Assembly (NCBI GenBank): GCA_020629955.1
Contig: JAHDCI010000043.1
Coordinates: forward strand, 1 to 33,187
Reading direction: 5' to 3'
DNA: 33,187 bases
Origin: Myxococcota bacterium
GTDB taxonomy: Bacteria; Myxococcota_A; Polyangia; Polyangiales; Houyiibacteriaceae
Positions 1 to 8,606 of the stretch are shown here, one piece after another. The position numbers and the translations under genes are program-made. Under the pieces are notes generated by a model that made no database searches, was not told where the DNA came from, and was given only the letters and a program-made list of their open reading frames with translations. Positions within the stretch are counted from its first letter, which is position 1, and the number at the start of each line of letters is the position of its first letter.

Positions 1-2
1 CC

Positions 3-71
3 TCGGCGCCCCTGACGAAAGATCTTCCCTTCCATCGATGCGATTCCCGCACTAGTGCGGATCGGGCATGA
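3..71 (+). other. Possible 3' end of an upstream gene
   Basis: One forward frame is open from the window edge to a TGA at 69-71, and another is open to a TAG at 53-55. Either could be the tail of a gene starting outside the window. The only support is the strong hairpin terminator that begins a few bases later. Too little sequence remains to suggest a product. Confidence 0.2.
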
Positions 72-75
72 CCCT

Positions 76-108
76 GAAAAGCGGCGAGCTTCACGGCTCG
101 CCGTTTTC
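76..108 (+). terminator. Rho-independent terminator
   Basis: A perfect 8-bp GC stem (CGGCGAGC at 82-89, GCTCGCCG at 96-103) closes a 6-base loop. It is preceded by AAAA and followed by TTTT, so it could work in both directions. It probably ends the transcript entering from the left edge, since the next gene starts at 247. The 109-246 stretch shows nothing else I can name. Confidence 0.75.
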
Positions 109-246
109 AATTTCCGTGAGCTCATCCTTCGCACCAGACAACGTGAACGCGCAGACACATCGGTGAGGCCAAGAGTGGAGGCTTTCAGGTCGATGAAATG
201 CCAGGAGCGGGATTTGGAATAAATCAGCAGGCTGCTATGGCTCCGC

Positions 247-1566
247 ATGACCCTTCGAGTTCATGATGGCGATCGCGTCGATGTTCAAATCACCGCCTCT
301 AGCGTCGATGGTGTTGGGGTGGGCGAATCTCCACTCGACCGCTTTCGGGTAGAAGGGGCATACGAAGGGGAATCCGTTCTCGCGCGGGTCACGTTCGTCG
401 GAAAGCGCGGCAGAGTTTTCGCGGTGACCGAAGAAGTTGAGACCCGGCACCCAGCTCGACGTGATCCAATCTGTGCCGAGCACTGGTTTGGCGGCGGCCG
501 CTGTACAGGCTGCCCGCTGATGACCCTCGGAATCGAGGCGCAGCTCGAACGGAAAATGAAGGCGCTGGTCGAGCTTGGCCTCCCGGTCGATGAGGTGCGG
601 CGAGCGCCGTCCGAGTTTGGGTATCGTTTCAGCGCCAAGCGCGTCGCTTTTGAACGAGGCGAGCGAGTCTCCCTCGGCAGCTATGTGAAGCGAAGTCACC
701 GTCTGGCCTCGATGAACGACTGCGCGGTCGACCACCCCGCCATTGCGAAAGCGAGCGCCGCGCTCGAAGATTTTCTCAGCGCGCTTGGGGTTCCGGCGTA
801 CGACCCTCGAAGCGACGATGGTTTGCTTCGTTTCGTTTGGTTCAAGACCGACGGTGAACGCGTGCAGACCTTGCTTGTTCTCTCGGAGCCGAACGAAGCG
901 CTCCTCGAGGACCTCGTCCACGAGAGCGCTTCGCCGGATGTGAAAGCGGCCCCGTTTCTCGCAGGTGGTCTCTTCGCTGGCGTACTTCCCCCGAGCGAAG
1001 GCAACACCATGCGACCCAAATCGTTTGTTCACCTTCTCGGTCCGGCGACGCTCAAGGTTCCGATTGGAGATTCGCTTCATGAGGTGGGGCCGCTCGATTT
1101 CCTGCAGCCGAATCCGGCGGTCGCTCGCGATCTATACGAGCACCTCTTGCCATCCGCCGGCGGAAGCTCCGCGGTGGAACTCTATGCGGGCGCAGGGCTC
1201 TTTACGTCGCGACTTCGAGAACGTTTTGAAACGGTACTGGCGTGCGAACTTCAACCCTCTGAAGCCGCTCAAGCACGTGGCGTTCAGGCAGCCGATGCTG
1301 CGAGCTTTTTGAAAACGGTCGACACCGACTCTTCCTGCACGCTTATTGCGAATCCGCCGCGCGCGGGGCTCGGCGAGGAGGTATGCGAAGGCATCCTGAA
1401 CCTGCTCCCGAAGCGAGTGCACATCATGAGCTGTGGTCCAAAGGGGCTGCGCCGCGATCTCGACCGACTCACTTCGAGCTACGAACTTGAGTCGCTCGAT
1501 GCCTTCGATACGCTCCCTCAAACACCCCACGTGGAGCTCATCGCGAAATTGCGTCGCCGCGACTGA
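247..1566 (+). CDS. Class I SAM-dependent RNA uridine-C5 methyltransferase, TrmA/RumA (RlmD) family
   Basis: Predicted to transfer a methyl group from S-adenosylmethionine to C5 of a uridine in tRNA or rRNA in the cytoplasm. The 439-residue length suits the family. The N-terminus (about 1-65) resembles a TRAM RNA-binding domain. Four cysteines at C76, C86, C89 and C159 have the spacing of the RumA [4Fe-4S] ligands. SAM motif I is VELYAGAGLF; the nucleophile lies in MSCGP (C396) and the general base in PQTPHVE (E430). Two motif variants stand out: NPPR with N369 where the family normally has DPPR, and SCGP where SCNP is usual. The ATG at 247 is the first start that keeps the TRAM region. Which RNA position is modified cannot be told from sequence; an rRNA (RlmD-like) or a tRNA target are both possible. 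Confidence 0.85.
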   Translation: MTLRVHDGDRVDVQITASSVDGVGVGESPLDRFRVEGAYEGESVLARVTFVGKRGRVFAVTEEVETRHPARRDPICAEHWFGGGRCTGCPLMTLGIEAQLERKMKALVELGLPVDEVRRAPSEFGYRFSAKRVAFERGERVSLGSYVKRSHRLASMNDCAVDHPAIAKASAALEDFLSALGVPAYDPRSDDGLLRFVWFKTDGERVQTLLVLSEPNEALLEDLVHESASPDVKAAPFLAGGLFAGVLPPSEGNTMRPKSFVHLLGPATLKVPIGDSLHEVGPLDFLQPNPAVARDLYEHLLPSAGGSSAVELYAGAGLFTSRLRERFETVLACELQPSEAAQARGVQAADAASFLKTVDTDSSCTLIANPPRAGLGEEVCEGILNLLPKRVHIMSCGPKGLRRDLDRLTSSYELESLDAFDTLPQTPHVELIAKLRRRD

Positions 1567-1570
1567 GTTT

Positions 1571-1601
1571 CGAAATTCGAGAATCCGGTTTTCGAATTTC
1601 G
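1571..1601 (+). terminator. Weak hairpin after the methyltransferase gene
   Basis: A perfect 9-bp inverted repeat (CGAAATTCG at 1571-1579, CGAATTTCG at 1593-1601) with a 13-base loop starts four bases after the stop codon. No T-run follows, so intrinsic termination is only a guess. It could instead be a protein-binding palindrome or an mRNA 3' stabiliser ahead of the lipoprotein gene. Confidence 0.3.
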
Positions 1602-1648
1602 GGAATCTTGGGCGTTGACCCACCAGCCAAGCATTTCATGATGAAGCC

Positions 1649-2749
1649 ATGCGCTGGCACCTCGTTCTTTCTCTTGGTTTCTCCCTTGCTCTCGCGTGCG
1701 GTGATGACTCGTCCCCGGTGGATGCATCCGCAGCGGACTCGGCGGTCGACGGCGATCTTCGGGATGCGGACGTTCAAGATGCGGCAACCGATTCCCTGGA
1801 GGACGCGATGTCTGACGTGGCGCGGGATGTGGCGCTCGACGTTGCCCTCGACACTTCCCCTCCGGAGCCGCTCCGAAGCGAATACACCTTCCCGGTTCGC
1901 TTTCCAGAGGGTGGGGCGTTCGATCCGATCGATCGTGATTTCTACGTAGGGAGCCTTGCGGACGGAAGCGTTCGGCGCGTGAATGGTGACACGGGCGAAG
2001 AAACCTTGCTGTTCACCGAGAGTGCCGATGGAGTTTGGTGGACACTTGGCATGGACGTCGATCCGGAAGCACGCCGACTCTTCGTTTGCGCGATGGATGA
2101 CCAGCGGGAAACCACCGAAGAGAGCCCTCCCTACCTTGGATACGTGTGGGTCTTCGACCTCGAGACCGGAGAGCGGACCGCGTCGCATTCCCTTTCAGAA
2201 GCGTTTCCGCGAGCCACTTGTACGGATCTCGTCGTCGTGGATGGCCAGGCCTATGTGTGCGATCGGGAGCACCCGAATATCTATCGTGTAAACGAAGAGG
2301 ACGGGGCTGAGCTCTTTGTCTCCGACGACCTTCTCATGGGCGGGCTCGCAGGCCAGAACGCGATCGAGGCGGTCGATGGTGGTCTTCTCGTAGCGGTCTA
2401 CACCCCACCTCGAATCGTTCGCGTAGGCTTGGATGAGCGCGTCACGCGCGTACGCCTTGGAGGAACATTCTCCGTCGCGAACCCATTGCATGGGGCCGAC
2501 GGGCTCGCGCTCTTGGGGGGCGACGCCTACGTCGTTTTCCCGGAGCAGCTCACCCGCCTCCGTCCTGACGATGCCTCGTGGGAGTTCGCGCTCGCCGATA
2601 CGATTCCGAATAGCGGTGGCTGGACCGCGGCGATTACGGCGGAAGAGCGTCTCTATATTCTGAACGGTCAGGCGATTTCGTTCGCGCTCGGTCGGCTGCC
2701 GGAACCCTCCGTCTTACGCGAAATCGATCCCGCGCTCTTTCCGGAATAG
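1649..2749 (+). CDS. Secreted lipoprotein with SMP-30/NHL-like beta-propeller
   Basis: A 366-residue predicted lipoprotein. The signal sequence ends at ALAC with the lipidated Cys at C17. Residues 18-75 form an Asp/Ala/Ser-rich linker with almost no other residues, typical of cell-surface lipoproteins in Myxococcota. The remainder (about 78-366) has repeated hydrophobic strands with motifs such as FPEGGAFDP, FYVGSLADGSVRRV, GMDVDPEARRLFVC and DLVVVDGQAYVC. These are the pattern of six-bladed SMP-30/gluconolactonase-like propellers. The metal-binding residues of true lactonases are not obvious, so an enzymatic role is not claimed; binding or surface display is equally likely. It converges tail to tail with the TPR gene, 3 bases apart. 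Confidence 0.75.
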   Translation: MRWHLVLSLGFSLALACGDDSSPVDASAADSAVDGDLRDADVQDAATDSLEDAMSDVARDVALDVALDTSPPEPLRSEYTFPVRFPEGGAFDPIDRDFYVGSLADGSVRRVNGDTGEETLLFTESADGVWWTLGMDVDPEARRLFVCAMDDQRETTEESPPYLGYVWVFDLETGERTASHSLSEAFPRATCTDLVVVDGQAYVCDREHPNIYRVNEEDGAELFVSDDLLMGGLAGQNAIEAVDGGLLVAVYTPPRIVRVGLDERVTRVRLGGTFSVANPLHGADGLALLGGDAYVVFPEQLTRLRPDDASWEFALADTIPNSGGWTAAITAEERLYILNGQAISFALGRLPEPSVLREIDPALFPE

Positions 2750-2752
2750 GCG

Positions 2753-3577
2753 TTATTCGACGTTGACGACCAGCGTGCCCTGGGAGTTTCCATCGCCCGA
2801 GACCGCGACGCCAACTCCGACGGCCGTTCCGACGACGACCGCTCCGATGATCGTCCAAAACCACCACTTGCTCGCGATCGAGCCTTCCTCTTCAACATCG
2901 ATCCGAAGTGGTGCGGCGACATCGCCGCGGCCTGCGATGGGCAGACCGTCCGCGCCAATGGCTTCAAAGTAGTATTCGACCAAGGGGGCGCCGACATCTT
3001 CCGCGGGGATGGTCGCTTCGTATCCGCTCTCCGTGGGGGCACAGTCGACTCGTTGAAAAACATCGCTCGTGCCGCGGCGATAGGCCAGCACGAGGGAGGC
3101 GACGCGCCGGTCGGGATCGTCGAGTTCGGCGGTGAGGAGCACCGCGATCTCGGGATCGGTTTGGGCCGGGGACGCGTGTCGAATCGAAACTGGCGCGGGG
3201 GGAGCGGTAGCAACACCAGGACGCCCCTCGGATTCCCACTGCGCGCGCACGCCGGTAAAGAAGTCACGGAAACGCGGTGAGAGGTCGGAGCTTGGAACAT
3301 GGTCCGGTAGCAGGACAAGCAGGCTTCGGTACGCTCCGGTGGCTTCCTCGCTGCGGTTTAGCGTCAGGTATGTGCGAGCGAGTAGCTGATAGATCCGAGC
3401 GCGCTCCTGCTCCGAATTGCCCGAGCGTATGAGCGCCGCGGAGAGGGTCTGGAGCGCCTCTTCGTAACGGAGCTCGTCGACCATCGTTTCGCCTTCTGCG
3501 ATGAGCGGGTTCTGAGCGGACGAGAGCGCAGGGACCAGGAACACGGAGGCCAGAGCGATGCAGAGAGCGCGAAGCAT
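2753..3577 (-). CDS. Exported TPR protein with a C-terminal membrane anchor
   Basis: 274 residues. Residues 1-21 are a Sec signal peptide ending SSA before Gln. About 25-95 contain tetratricopeptide-like helix pairs (ALQTLSAALIR, YQLLARTYLTL, ATGAYRSLLVLLPD). A Pro/Ala hinge leads to a beta-rich Ig-like region (about 130-225), and a single hydrophobic helix at about 237-260 with a short VVNVE tail ends the protein. It lies 172 bases downstream of the TonB-like gene on the same strand and is probably co-transcribed with it. This pairing next to a TonB receptor suggests an accessory role in energised outer-membrane transport, perhaps in holding transducer complexes together. That role is inferred from position and the TPR repeats only. 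Confidence 0.7.
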   Translation of the reverse strand: MLRALCIALASVFLVPALSSAQNPLIAEGETMVDELRYEEALQTLSAALIRSGNSEQERARIYQLLARTYLTLNRSEEATGAYRSLLVLLPDHVPSSDLSPRFRDFFTGVRAQWESEGRPGVATAPPAPVSIRHASPAQTDPEIAVLLTAELDDPDRRVASLVLAYRRGTSDVFQRVDCAPTESGYEATIPAEDVGAPLVEYYFEAIGADGLPIAGRGDVAAPLRIDVEEEGSIASKWWFWTIIGAVVVGTAVGVGVAVSGDGNSQGTLVVNVE

Positions 3578-3749
3578 CCCCGGAGTCTACCAGCACTGGA
3601 AGAGGTTACCGAGGGCGCTCGCGAAATTCTTCGTCGGGCGGAATGGCGCGCGAAAGGCGATCCTGAACCACGCATGTGAATCAACGCGTGCGTCGCCGAA
3701 TCCATCTGCTGGCGAAGAGCGAGGTCGTGAACGACCCGCATCGAGCAAC

Positions 3750-4625
3750 TCACCGCTGATGCTGGAGAACGTAGCGGATCGGAAAGCCGATCTCGCGCGT
3801 CTGCCAGTTCAGCGCTGCGGGCGGAACCGGGACTTCGTCGAAGCTTTGCAGGTGCTCCAGCGCAGATTCGTCAATGAGCGGAATCCCGCTCGACCGCCGT
3901 ACGCGAACTCCGAGGACGCGTCCATTCGGATCGATGCGGATGCCTACCATCACCGAACCCTCGAGTTGATCTCGCAGGAGCGCGCGCGTGTACCTCGGGC
4001 GCCCGATGGCGGCTGCGACCGCTCGAACATAATCCCGGCTCGAGCGACGACGTTCTTCTCTTGTCAGGGTCGGCGCGGCGGGTTCCGGGCGCACTGCGCG
4101 CGGTGCTTCCGCGTCGATATCACCCGGGCGACCTGTCGCAGAAATCGGACCTTCTCCGTTGCCTCCTGCGGCGAAGCCAGACTCGCTCGGTGCACCCGAA
4201 TCGGCCAAGAGCGGGTTTGCGTTATTGACCGGGGCGGGCACCGCTGGTTCCGGCAGTTGTGGAGCCGCCGTTTCCGGCTCGGGTTCTGGTTCTGGTTCTG
4301 GAAGACGTTCTCGCACTTCACGAATCACCGGCTCCGGCTCAACGACCGGCTCGGGCTCGACTTCTTCGACCGGCGCCTCTTCTTCAAGGGGCGCTTCCGG
4401 TTCGGGCATCGCTGCGAGCTCAACCCAGGCGAGCTCCTCGGCTTCAGGCCGAGGCGGCGGCTCGAAATCGCTAGGCGCTGCAAACGCGACGACGGCGTGC
4501 GCGAGAAGCGAAATCGCTGCGCAGGTGTGTAGCGTCGAGAGAGGCCAAGTGAAGCCACGCCCTGGATCGCGAACCGTCGCGTCGACGGCGGGGGCTGCGT
4601 TCAGGTCGTAGAAGTCACTCTTCAT
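3750..4625 (-). CDS. TonB-family energy transducer
   Basis: Predicted to couple inner-membrane proton-motive force to the outer-membrane receptor encoded divergently. With the ATG at 4625 it has 291 residues: a short cytoplasmic tail, one membrane helix at about 30-50 (STLHTCAAISLLAHAVVAF), a Pro/Glu-rich periplasmic stretch (about 53-125) with runs of PEPEPEPE, and a C-terminal TonB domain (about 200-291) with the strand-helix motif GSVMVGIRIDPNGRVLGVRV and SSGIPLIDESALEHL. A TTG at 4673 in the same frame would add 16 residues, but it would place the palindrome at 4657-4673 inside the coding region, so I prefer ATG. Neither start has a strong Shine-Dalgarno. No ExbB/ExbD genes are nearby, so those partners must be elsewhere. 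Confidence 0.85.
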   Translation of the reverse strand: MKSDFYDLNAAPAVDATVRDPGRGFTWPLSTLHTCAAISLLAHAVVAFAAPSDFEPPPRPEAEELAWVELAAMPEPEAPLEEEAPVEEVEPEPVVEPEPVIREVRERLPEPEPEPEPETAAPQLPEPAVPAPVNNANPLLADSGAPSESGFAAGGNGEGPISATGRPGDIDAEAPRAVRPEPAAPTLTREERRRSSRDYVRAVAAAIGRPRYTRALLRDQLEGSVMVGIRIDPNGRVLGVRVRRSSGIPLIDESALEHLQSFDEVPVPPAALNWQTREIGFPIRYVLQHQR

Positions 4626-4656
4626 TTCGAGGCATCGCCGAAGCGATGAACTGAAG

Positions 4657-4673
4657 TTGAAACAGATTTTCAA
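4657..4673. promoter_or_regulatory. Interrupted palindrome, candidate operator of the TonB locus
   Basis: TTGAAA-CAGAT-TTTCAA is a perfect 6-5-6 inverted repeat lying 31 bases upstream of the preferred ATG of the TonB-like gene and within the 222-base divergent region shared with the receptor gene. The position is right for a repressor site. Read on the minus strand it partly resembles a 7-1-7 Fur-type box, but the match is incomplete, so a metal-responsive regulator is only a suggestion. Confidence 0.4.
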
Positions 4674-4847
4674 TTACATCAAGGCAAAACCGCCGCCATT
4701 TCGTGATTTTGATGAGCGGGCTCACGCCCTTTTCGTGGAGCCTCGCCGAATGCGTGAACTTCGCTCTTCTCGTCGTGCGGACGCCTCCCGTGAAGATCGG
4801 CAAGTCGGCGATCGATAGTTTTGATTTCGTGGCGCGTCATGTAGAAC

Positions 4848-7148
4848 GTGTCGGTGCTCGTTCGCTCGACGATCATTGCTCTTTTGTGCTGCATCGCGCT
4901 TCCGCTCGCTGCGCAGGAGGCCGAAGTGCGTGTTGAACGAGACCGCGAAGATGCAGCCAGAGCGGAACCTGCGGACGAGGGACTCGCGGATACCGAGGCG
5001 ATCGAAGATGGGGGATTTGGAGCGGGGGCCACGGTGGTTCCGGCCGAACCAAGTGAGCCTGGCTTTGAGCACGAGGAACGCTCCTTCTCGGAAGTGACCC
5101 GCGTGGAGATGGACGAGCGCCAGCCGCGTTCAACGCCCGATGCGCTTCGGTATGAAGCAGGCGTCGCCGTCCAGGAGACCGCCCACGGACAAGCGTCTCC
5201 GTATCTTCGCGGTCGCACGGGGCAGCAGGTGGTTCATCTTTTTGATGGCATCCGCTTAAACACCGGAATCTACCGACAAGGACCAAATCAATATTTCGTC
5301 ACGGTGGACCAGCAATCACTCGACTCGATCGAGGTGATACGGGGCGCTGCCTCGGTCCGATTCGGTTCGGATGCGATCGGTGGAGCCCTTCTCGCCAACC
5401 CGAGTTTTCTTGACCCGACACTCGCGCGCGCAAGGCCTTCGATTCGATCCGAGCTTACGCTTCGCTACGGTTCCGCGGACGATTCTTTTGGCCTGCGCGG
5501 CTCACTCGATTTCTGGCTCGGACCGAAAACGACGGGTCGTATTGGGGTGGGGTTTCGGCGCGCAGGATTGCTCCGTTCGGGCGGGGTCGTTGGAGACCGG
5601 GAAGGCCCCACGCGAGGTGATATCGCGCCGTGGGTTCCGCGTTTCGTCGAAGAAGCGGACGCTCCGGGGCAGCCCAGCGAGTGGTTTACCCAACTCGGAA
5701 CGGGTTTCCGGGAGACCACCTTCGATCTGCGTATCGATCACGCGCTCGAGCGTTATCGATTGAGCGTCGCGACCTACGGCTTTCGCCAACGCGACCTTCC
5801 GCGCACGGATCAATGCCCCTCGGCCGAAGCGCCTCTCGATGAATGCCTTCGCTTCGATCGTCAGGATCGATCGCTCGCCTACGTCGCCCTCGAACGAACC
5901 CAAGGGGATTTCGTTCACCGTTTGGTTTTCTCCTATCAGCGACACGTTGAGGAGCGCCGCCGAGAACGACCTCGCTCTTTCCTTCAGTTTCGATGGCGAG
6001 ATGTCGTGGATACGCTCGGGGTCGCGATGCAACTCGGCACGAAGCCTCTCCGAATGGGGCGGCATACCTTGCAGCTGCTCGGCGGTGTCGATCTCTACGG
6101 AGATCAGATCACCGAATCCTCGGCGGAACGTCTCTTCACGGACATCTCCGTTCTTCGCCCACTCGAGCGCGCTCAGTACTTGCCGGGAGCGAACTACCTC
6201 AACACCGGAGCGTTCGTAAATCTTCGCGCGCAGCTCGGTCAGCGGGTTGTGTTCGATGCCGGTTTGCGCGCCGGTTTCGTGCGAGCTGGGCTTCCAGGTG
6301 GAGATGGCATGGCCGCCGATCACCGGCGTTTCTTTGCTCCCGGCTCTCACGCCGGCGCGCGAGTCTTACTGACCGATTCGCTTTCCGTTTTTGCCCGCTT
6401 TGATCAAGGGTTCCGCGCTCCAAACCTGGATGATCTCGTCGGTCGCCAAACGGTTGGCCCCGGCTTTCAGTTTGAAAATCCGGAGCTCGCCCCGGAGATT
6501 TCCTACGGGGGCGAGGCGGGTATTCGGCTCCGCACAGAGGGGTTGAGTCTTGACGCCGCCGGTTACGCGACGCGTCTCAGCTCTGCGATCTCGCGCGTTG
6601 TCCGAAACGTCGACGACTGCCCGGGAGGCAACCCTGAATGTCGAGCCTCTCGGACCCCTTTTCAGCTGGTGAACGCCGATGAACGCTCACGCCTCTACGG
6701 CTTCGATCTACGCCTTCGTATCCAGCCCCATCGGTCGCTCCTCTTTCGTACGACCGTATCGTTCGCGTGGGGCGATGGGCCGAGCCTTGGCGACAACCCG
6801 ACCGGAGGCGAAGAGCGCGTGCCACTCTCGAGAGTCCCGCCGCTCCAGGGAAGTGCGGAGCTTCGCTATCGTCTCCCGGCGTGGACAGGGCTCTCCTTCT
6901 CCGCCGCACTTCGATGGTCTGCTCCACAGGAACGTCTCGCGATCAGTGACGGGAGCGACCCCCGGATCCCGACCGGAGGAACACCTGGGTTCGCGGTGGT
7001 CGATCTACGCGCCATGCTTCGCCTCTCTTCGCTCTTCTCCGCCGGGCTGATCGTCGAGAACCTTGGTGACGCCGCGTACCGCGTACACGGCAGTTCGATC
7101 AATGGAGCAGGTCGAGGTGCTCGCTTGTGGATGCGGCTGCGCTACTGA
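4848..7148 (+). CDS. TonB-dependent outer-membrane receptor, BtuB/heme-receptor-like
   Basis: 766 residues, GTG start followed at once by a signal peptide (cleavage near LAAQ, residue 22-23). An acidic stretch contains a possible TonB box (GATVV, about 59-63). The plug domain (about 80-180) has SFSEVTRVEM, TPDALRYEAGV, LRGRTGQQVVHLFDGIRLN and IEVIRGAASVRFGSDAIGG, the usual plug landmarks. A beta-barrel of alternating aromatic/polar strands follows, including the RFDQGFRAPNLDDL motif at about 521-534 and the terminal strand ending in GARLWMRLRY with an aromatic last residue for BAM recognition. Similarity is closest to cobalamin/heme/siderophore receptors, but the substrate cannot be assigned. 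No cobalamin riboswitch was seen upstream. It is divergent from the TonB-like and TPR genes. Confidence 0.9.
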   Translation: MSVLVRSTIIALLCCIALPLAAQEAEVRVERDREDAARAEPADEGLADTEAIEDGGFGAGATVVPAEPSEPGFEHEERSFSEVTRVEMDERQPRSTPDALRYEAGVAVQETAHGQASPYLRGRTGQQVVHLFDGIRLNTGIYRQGPNQYFVTVDQQSLDSIEVIRGAASVRFGSDAIGGALLANPSFLDPTLARARPSIRSELTLRYGSADDSFGLRGSLDFWLGPKTTGRIGVGFRRAGLLRSGGVVGDREGPTRGDIAPWVPRFVEEADAPGQPSEWFTQLGTGFRETTFDLRIDHALERYRLSVATYGFRQRDLPRTDQCPSAEAPLDECLRFDRQDRSLAYVALERTQGDFVHRLVFSYQRHVEERRRERPRSFLQFRWRDVVDTLGVAMQLGTKPLRMGRHTLQLLGGVDLYGDQITESSAERLFTDISVLRPLERAQYLPGANYLNTGAFVNLRAQLGQRVVFDAGLRAGFVRAGLPGGDGMAADHRRFFAPGSHAGARVLLTDSLSVFARFDQGFRAPNLDDLVGRQTVGPGFQFENPELAPEISYGGEAGIRLRTEGLSLDAAGYATRLSSAISRVVRNVDDCPGGNPECRASRTPFQLVNADERSRLYGFDLRLRIQPHRSLLFRTTVSFAWGDGPSLGDNPTGGEERVPLSRVPPLQGSAELRYRLPAWTGLSFSAALRWSAPQERLAISDGSDPRIPTGGTPGFAVVDLRAMLRLSSLFSAGLIVENLGDAAYRVHGSSINGAGRGARLWMRLRY

Positions 7149-8593
7149 GTTTGGTGCGGCGCGGAGCTGCGGCGGTCGACGCTCCTTTTGAAGACGACGT
7201 AGTGATAGTTCGCGTGCAGGGTCACGACGCGTTCGACCTCATAGTGTTCGCGGAGCCACGGCGAGGCTGCGATGCGCTGCTCCACTGGAAAACCCGCAAG
7301 AGAACCGCGTCTCAGTTGTCTTCCCTCGTCTGAAGCGATCGTCTCCACGGGAAGTACCGAGTGCAGCACGATTCGATCGGGAGCGCGCTCGTGCAGCAGT
7401 GCGATGGGAACTTCCTTTTCGCCGTGACCTCCAGGCAGCATCGCGATTTCAGGATCGACGAGTCCGCCGAGATCGGTCACCACGCCCTCTGCGTGAAATG
7501 CGAGCTGCCCCGCATCGAAGAGTGCGATCGACTCGTGTCGCGCGAGTTCGTGAGCCAGCGCGCCCATGGCTTCGGGTGGATCGGCACCCACGAATTCCCA
7601 CTGAGCGGCGATTTCGAGCGCCGGCAGAATCATGGCCAGCCCGCACAGCGCGAAGGCGCGTTTGTGCGAATGCGCCTCCTTCCCTTCTCTGCTTGGCGCG
7701 GTCAGGGTTTCCGCAACGAGCCCAATCCAAGGCAAAAAGATCGGTACGAAAAGCCGATTGGCGGGCATCCAATCGCCCCCGAGAAACAGGACGACGAACA
7801 ACTGCGAGCCGACCAAGAGGAGCGCCGATGTGTTCTCTCGCGTGAGGCCGCGGTGGAGTACAATTCCGATCGCAACGAGTTCGAGCAGGAAAACGAAGCC
7901 GACGTATTGAACGCCTGAGCCGAGACCGCCTCCGCCTTTTGCATGCCATGCGAGGGGGACAACGTCGCCGAAGATCGTCAATCGAGCGATCATCAGAAGC
8001 GCGCCGCCCGCTGCGAGAGAGACCAGGGAGCGCTTTTCTTTCGAAACGAGAAGAAAGACGCCGGCGGCGATCGAAAGTTCGGGGCGCACCCAGGGGATCA
8101 GAAAAGCGCAGAGGGCTGCCCCGCGACCTCCGGTCCCGTCGGTTTTTGGAACGAGACCGACGATGAGCAAGGCCGCAAGGCCGGTTTCGAGGCCCGCGAA
8201 TGACCACGCATACATTCCGAGATGCACGGCACATAGCGCTGCGGCGAACGGTCGAGCGCGCTCATGCAATCGACGAATGGCGAGAACGACTGCGCCCACC
8301 ATGCACGCGGCGCCGAGCCACTTTTGCGCGATGAGCGCACCGCTGGGTTCGCCGGAGGTCCATTCTCCGAGGACGCCGGGCAGTAGCCAGAGCGGGCCCG
8401 TCACGGCATCGATCGTCGCTCCCCCATCGAAATACGTGAGCCCTTTCCCCTGTGCCAGACGGGACGCGAGCCGCGCCGTGATCCAGGCGTCGTCCACTGT
8501 GTAATCGTACGTGTGCCGAAGAATCAGCATTGCGACCGCGCCAAGCGCCGCGAAGAGCCAGAAGTCTCTCTGAGGCAGCGCAGCGCGGCTCAT
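7142..8593 (-). CDS. Polytopic GT-C-type membrane glycosyltransferase
   Basis: 483 residues with about ten hydrophobic segments, so an inner-membrane protein. After the first helix the periplasmic loop carries YTVDDAWITARLASRLAQG with the acidic pair D34-D35, followed by GLTYFDGG and DAVTGPLWLL. This matches the first loop of GT-C enzymes that use polyprenyl-phosphate sugars, such as arabinosyl- and mannosyltransferases (DDxxIxxRxxxNLxxGxGLxxN...GxTxPLW). The C-terminal region (about 330-470) is soluble and probably periplasmic. It would add a sugar to a lipid-linked or wall glycan or protein; donor and acceptor are unknown. Its 3' end overlaps the receptor gene by 7 bases in opposite orientation, and it lies 13 bases downstream of the HD-GYP gene, so the two may share a transcript. 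Confidence 0.75.
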   Translation of the reverse strand: MSRAALPQRDFWLFAALGAVAMLILRHTYDYTVDDAWITARLASRLAQGKGLTYFDGGATIDAVTGPLWLLPGVLGEWTSGEPSGALIAQKWLGAACMVGAVVLAIRRLHERARPFAAALCAVHLGMYAWSFAGLETGLAALLIVGLVPKTDGTGGRGAALCAFLIPWVRPELSIAAGVFLLVSKEKRSLVSLAAGGALLMIARLTIFGDVVPLAWHAKGGGGLGSGVQYVGFVFLLELVAIGIVLHRGLTRENTSALLLVGSQLFVVLFLGGDWMPANRLFVPIFLPWIGLVAETLTAPSREGKEAHSHKRAFALCGLAMILPALEIAAQWEFVGADPPEAMGALAHELARHESIALFDAGQLAFHAEGVVTDLGGLVDPEIAMLPGGHGEKEVPIALLHERAPDRIVLHSVLPVETIASDEGRQLRRGSLAGFPVEQRIAASPWLREHYEVERVVTLHANYHYVVFKRSVDRRSSAPHQTQ

Positions 8594-8606
8594 CGTCGTC
8601 GCGAAA

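Noticed and set aside
235-1080. A 281-codon minus-strand frame antisense to the methyltransferase
   Set aside because: The plus strand carries Fe-S cysteines and SAM motifs in order, so this is a shadow.
4270-4395. Tandem GGCTCxGGTTCT-like repeats suggesting a satellite
   Set aside because: They are the codons of the Pro/Glu-rich spacer of the TonB-like protein on the minus strand.
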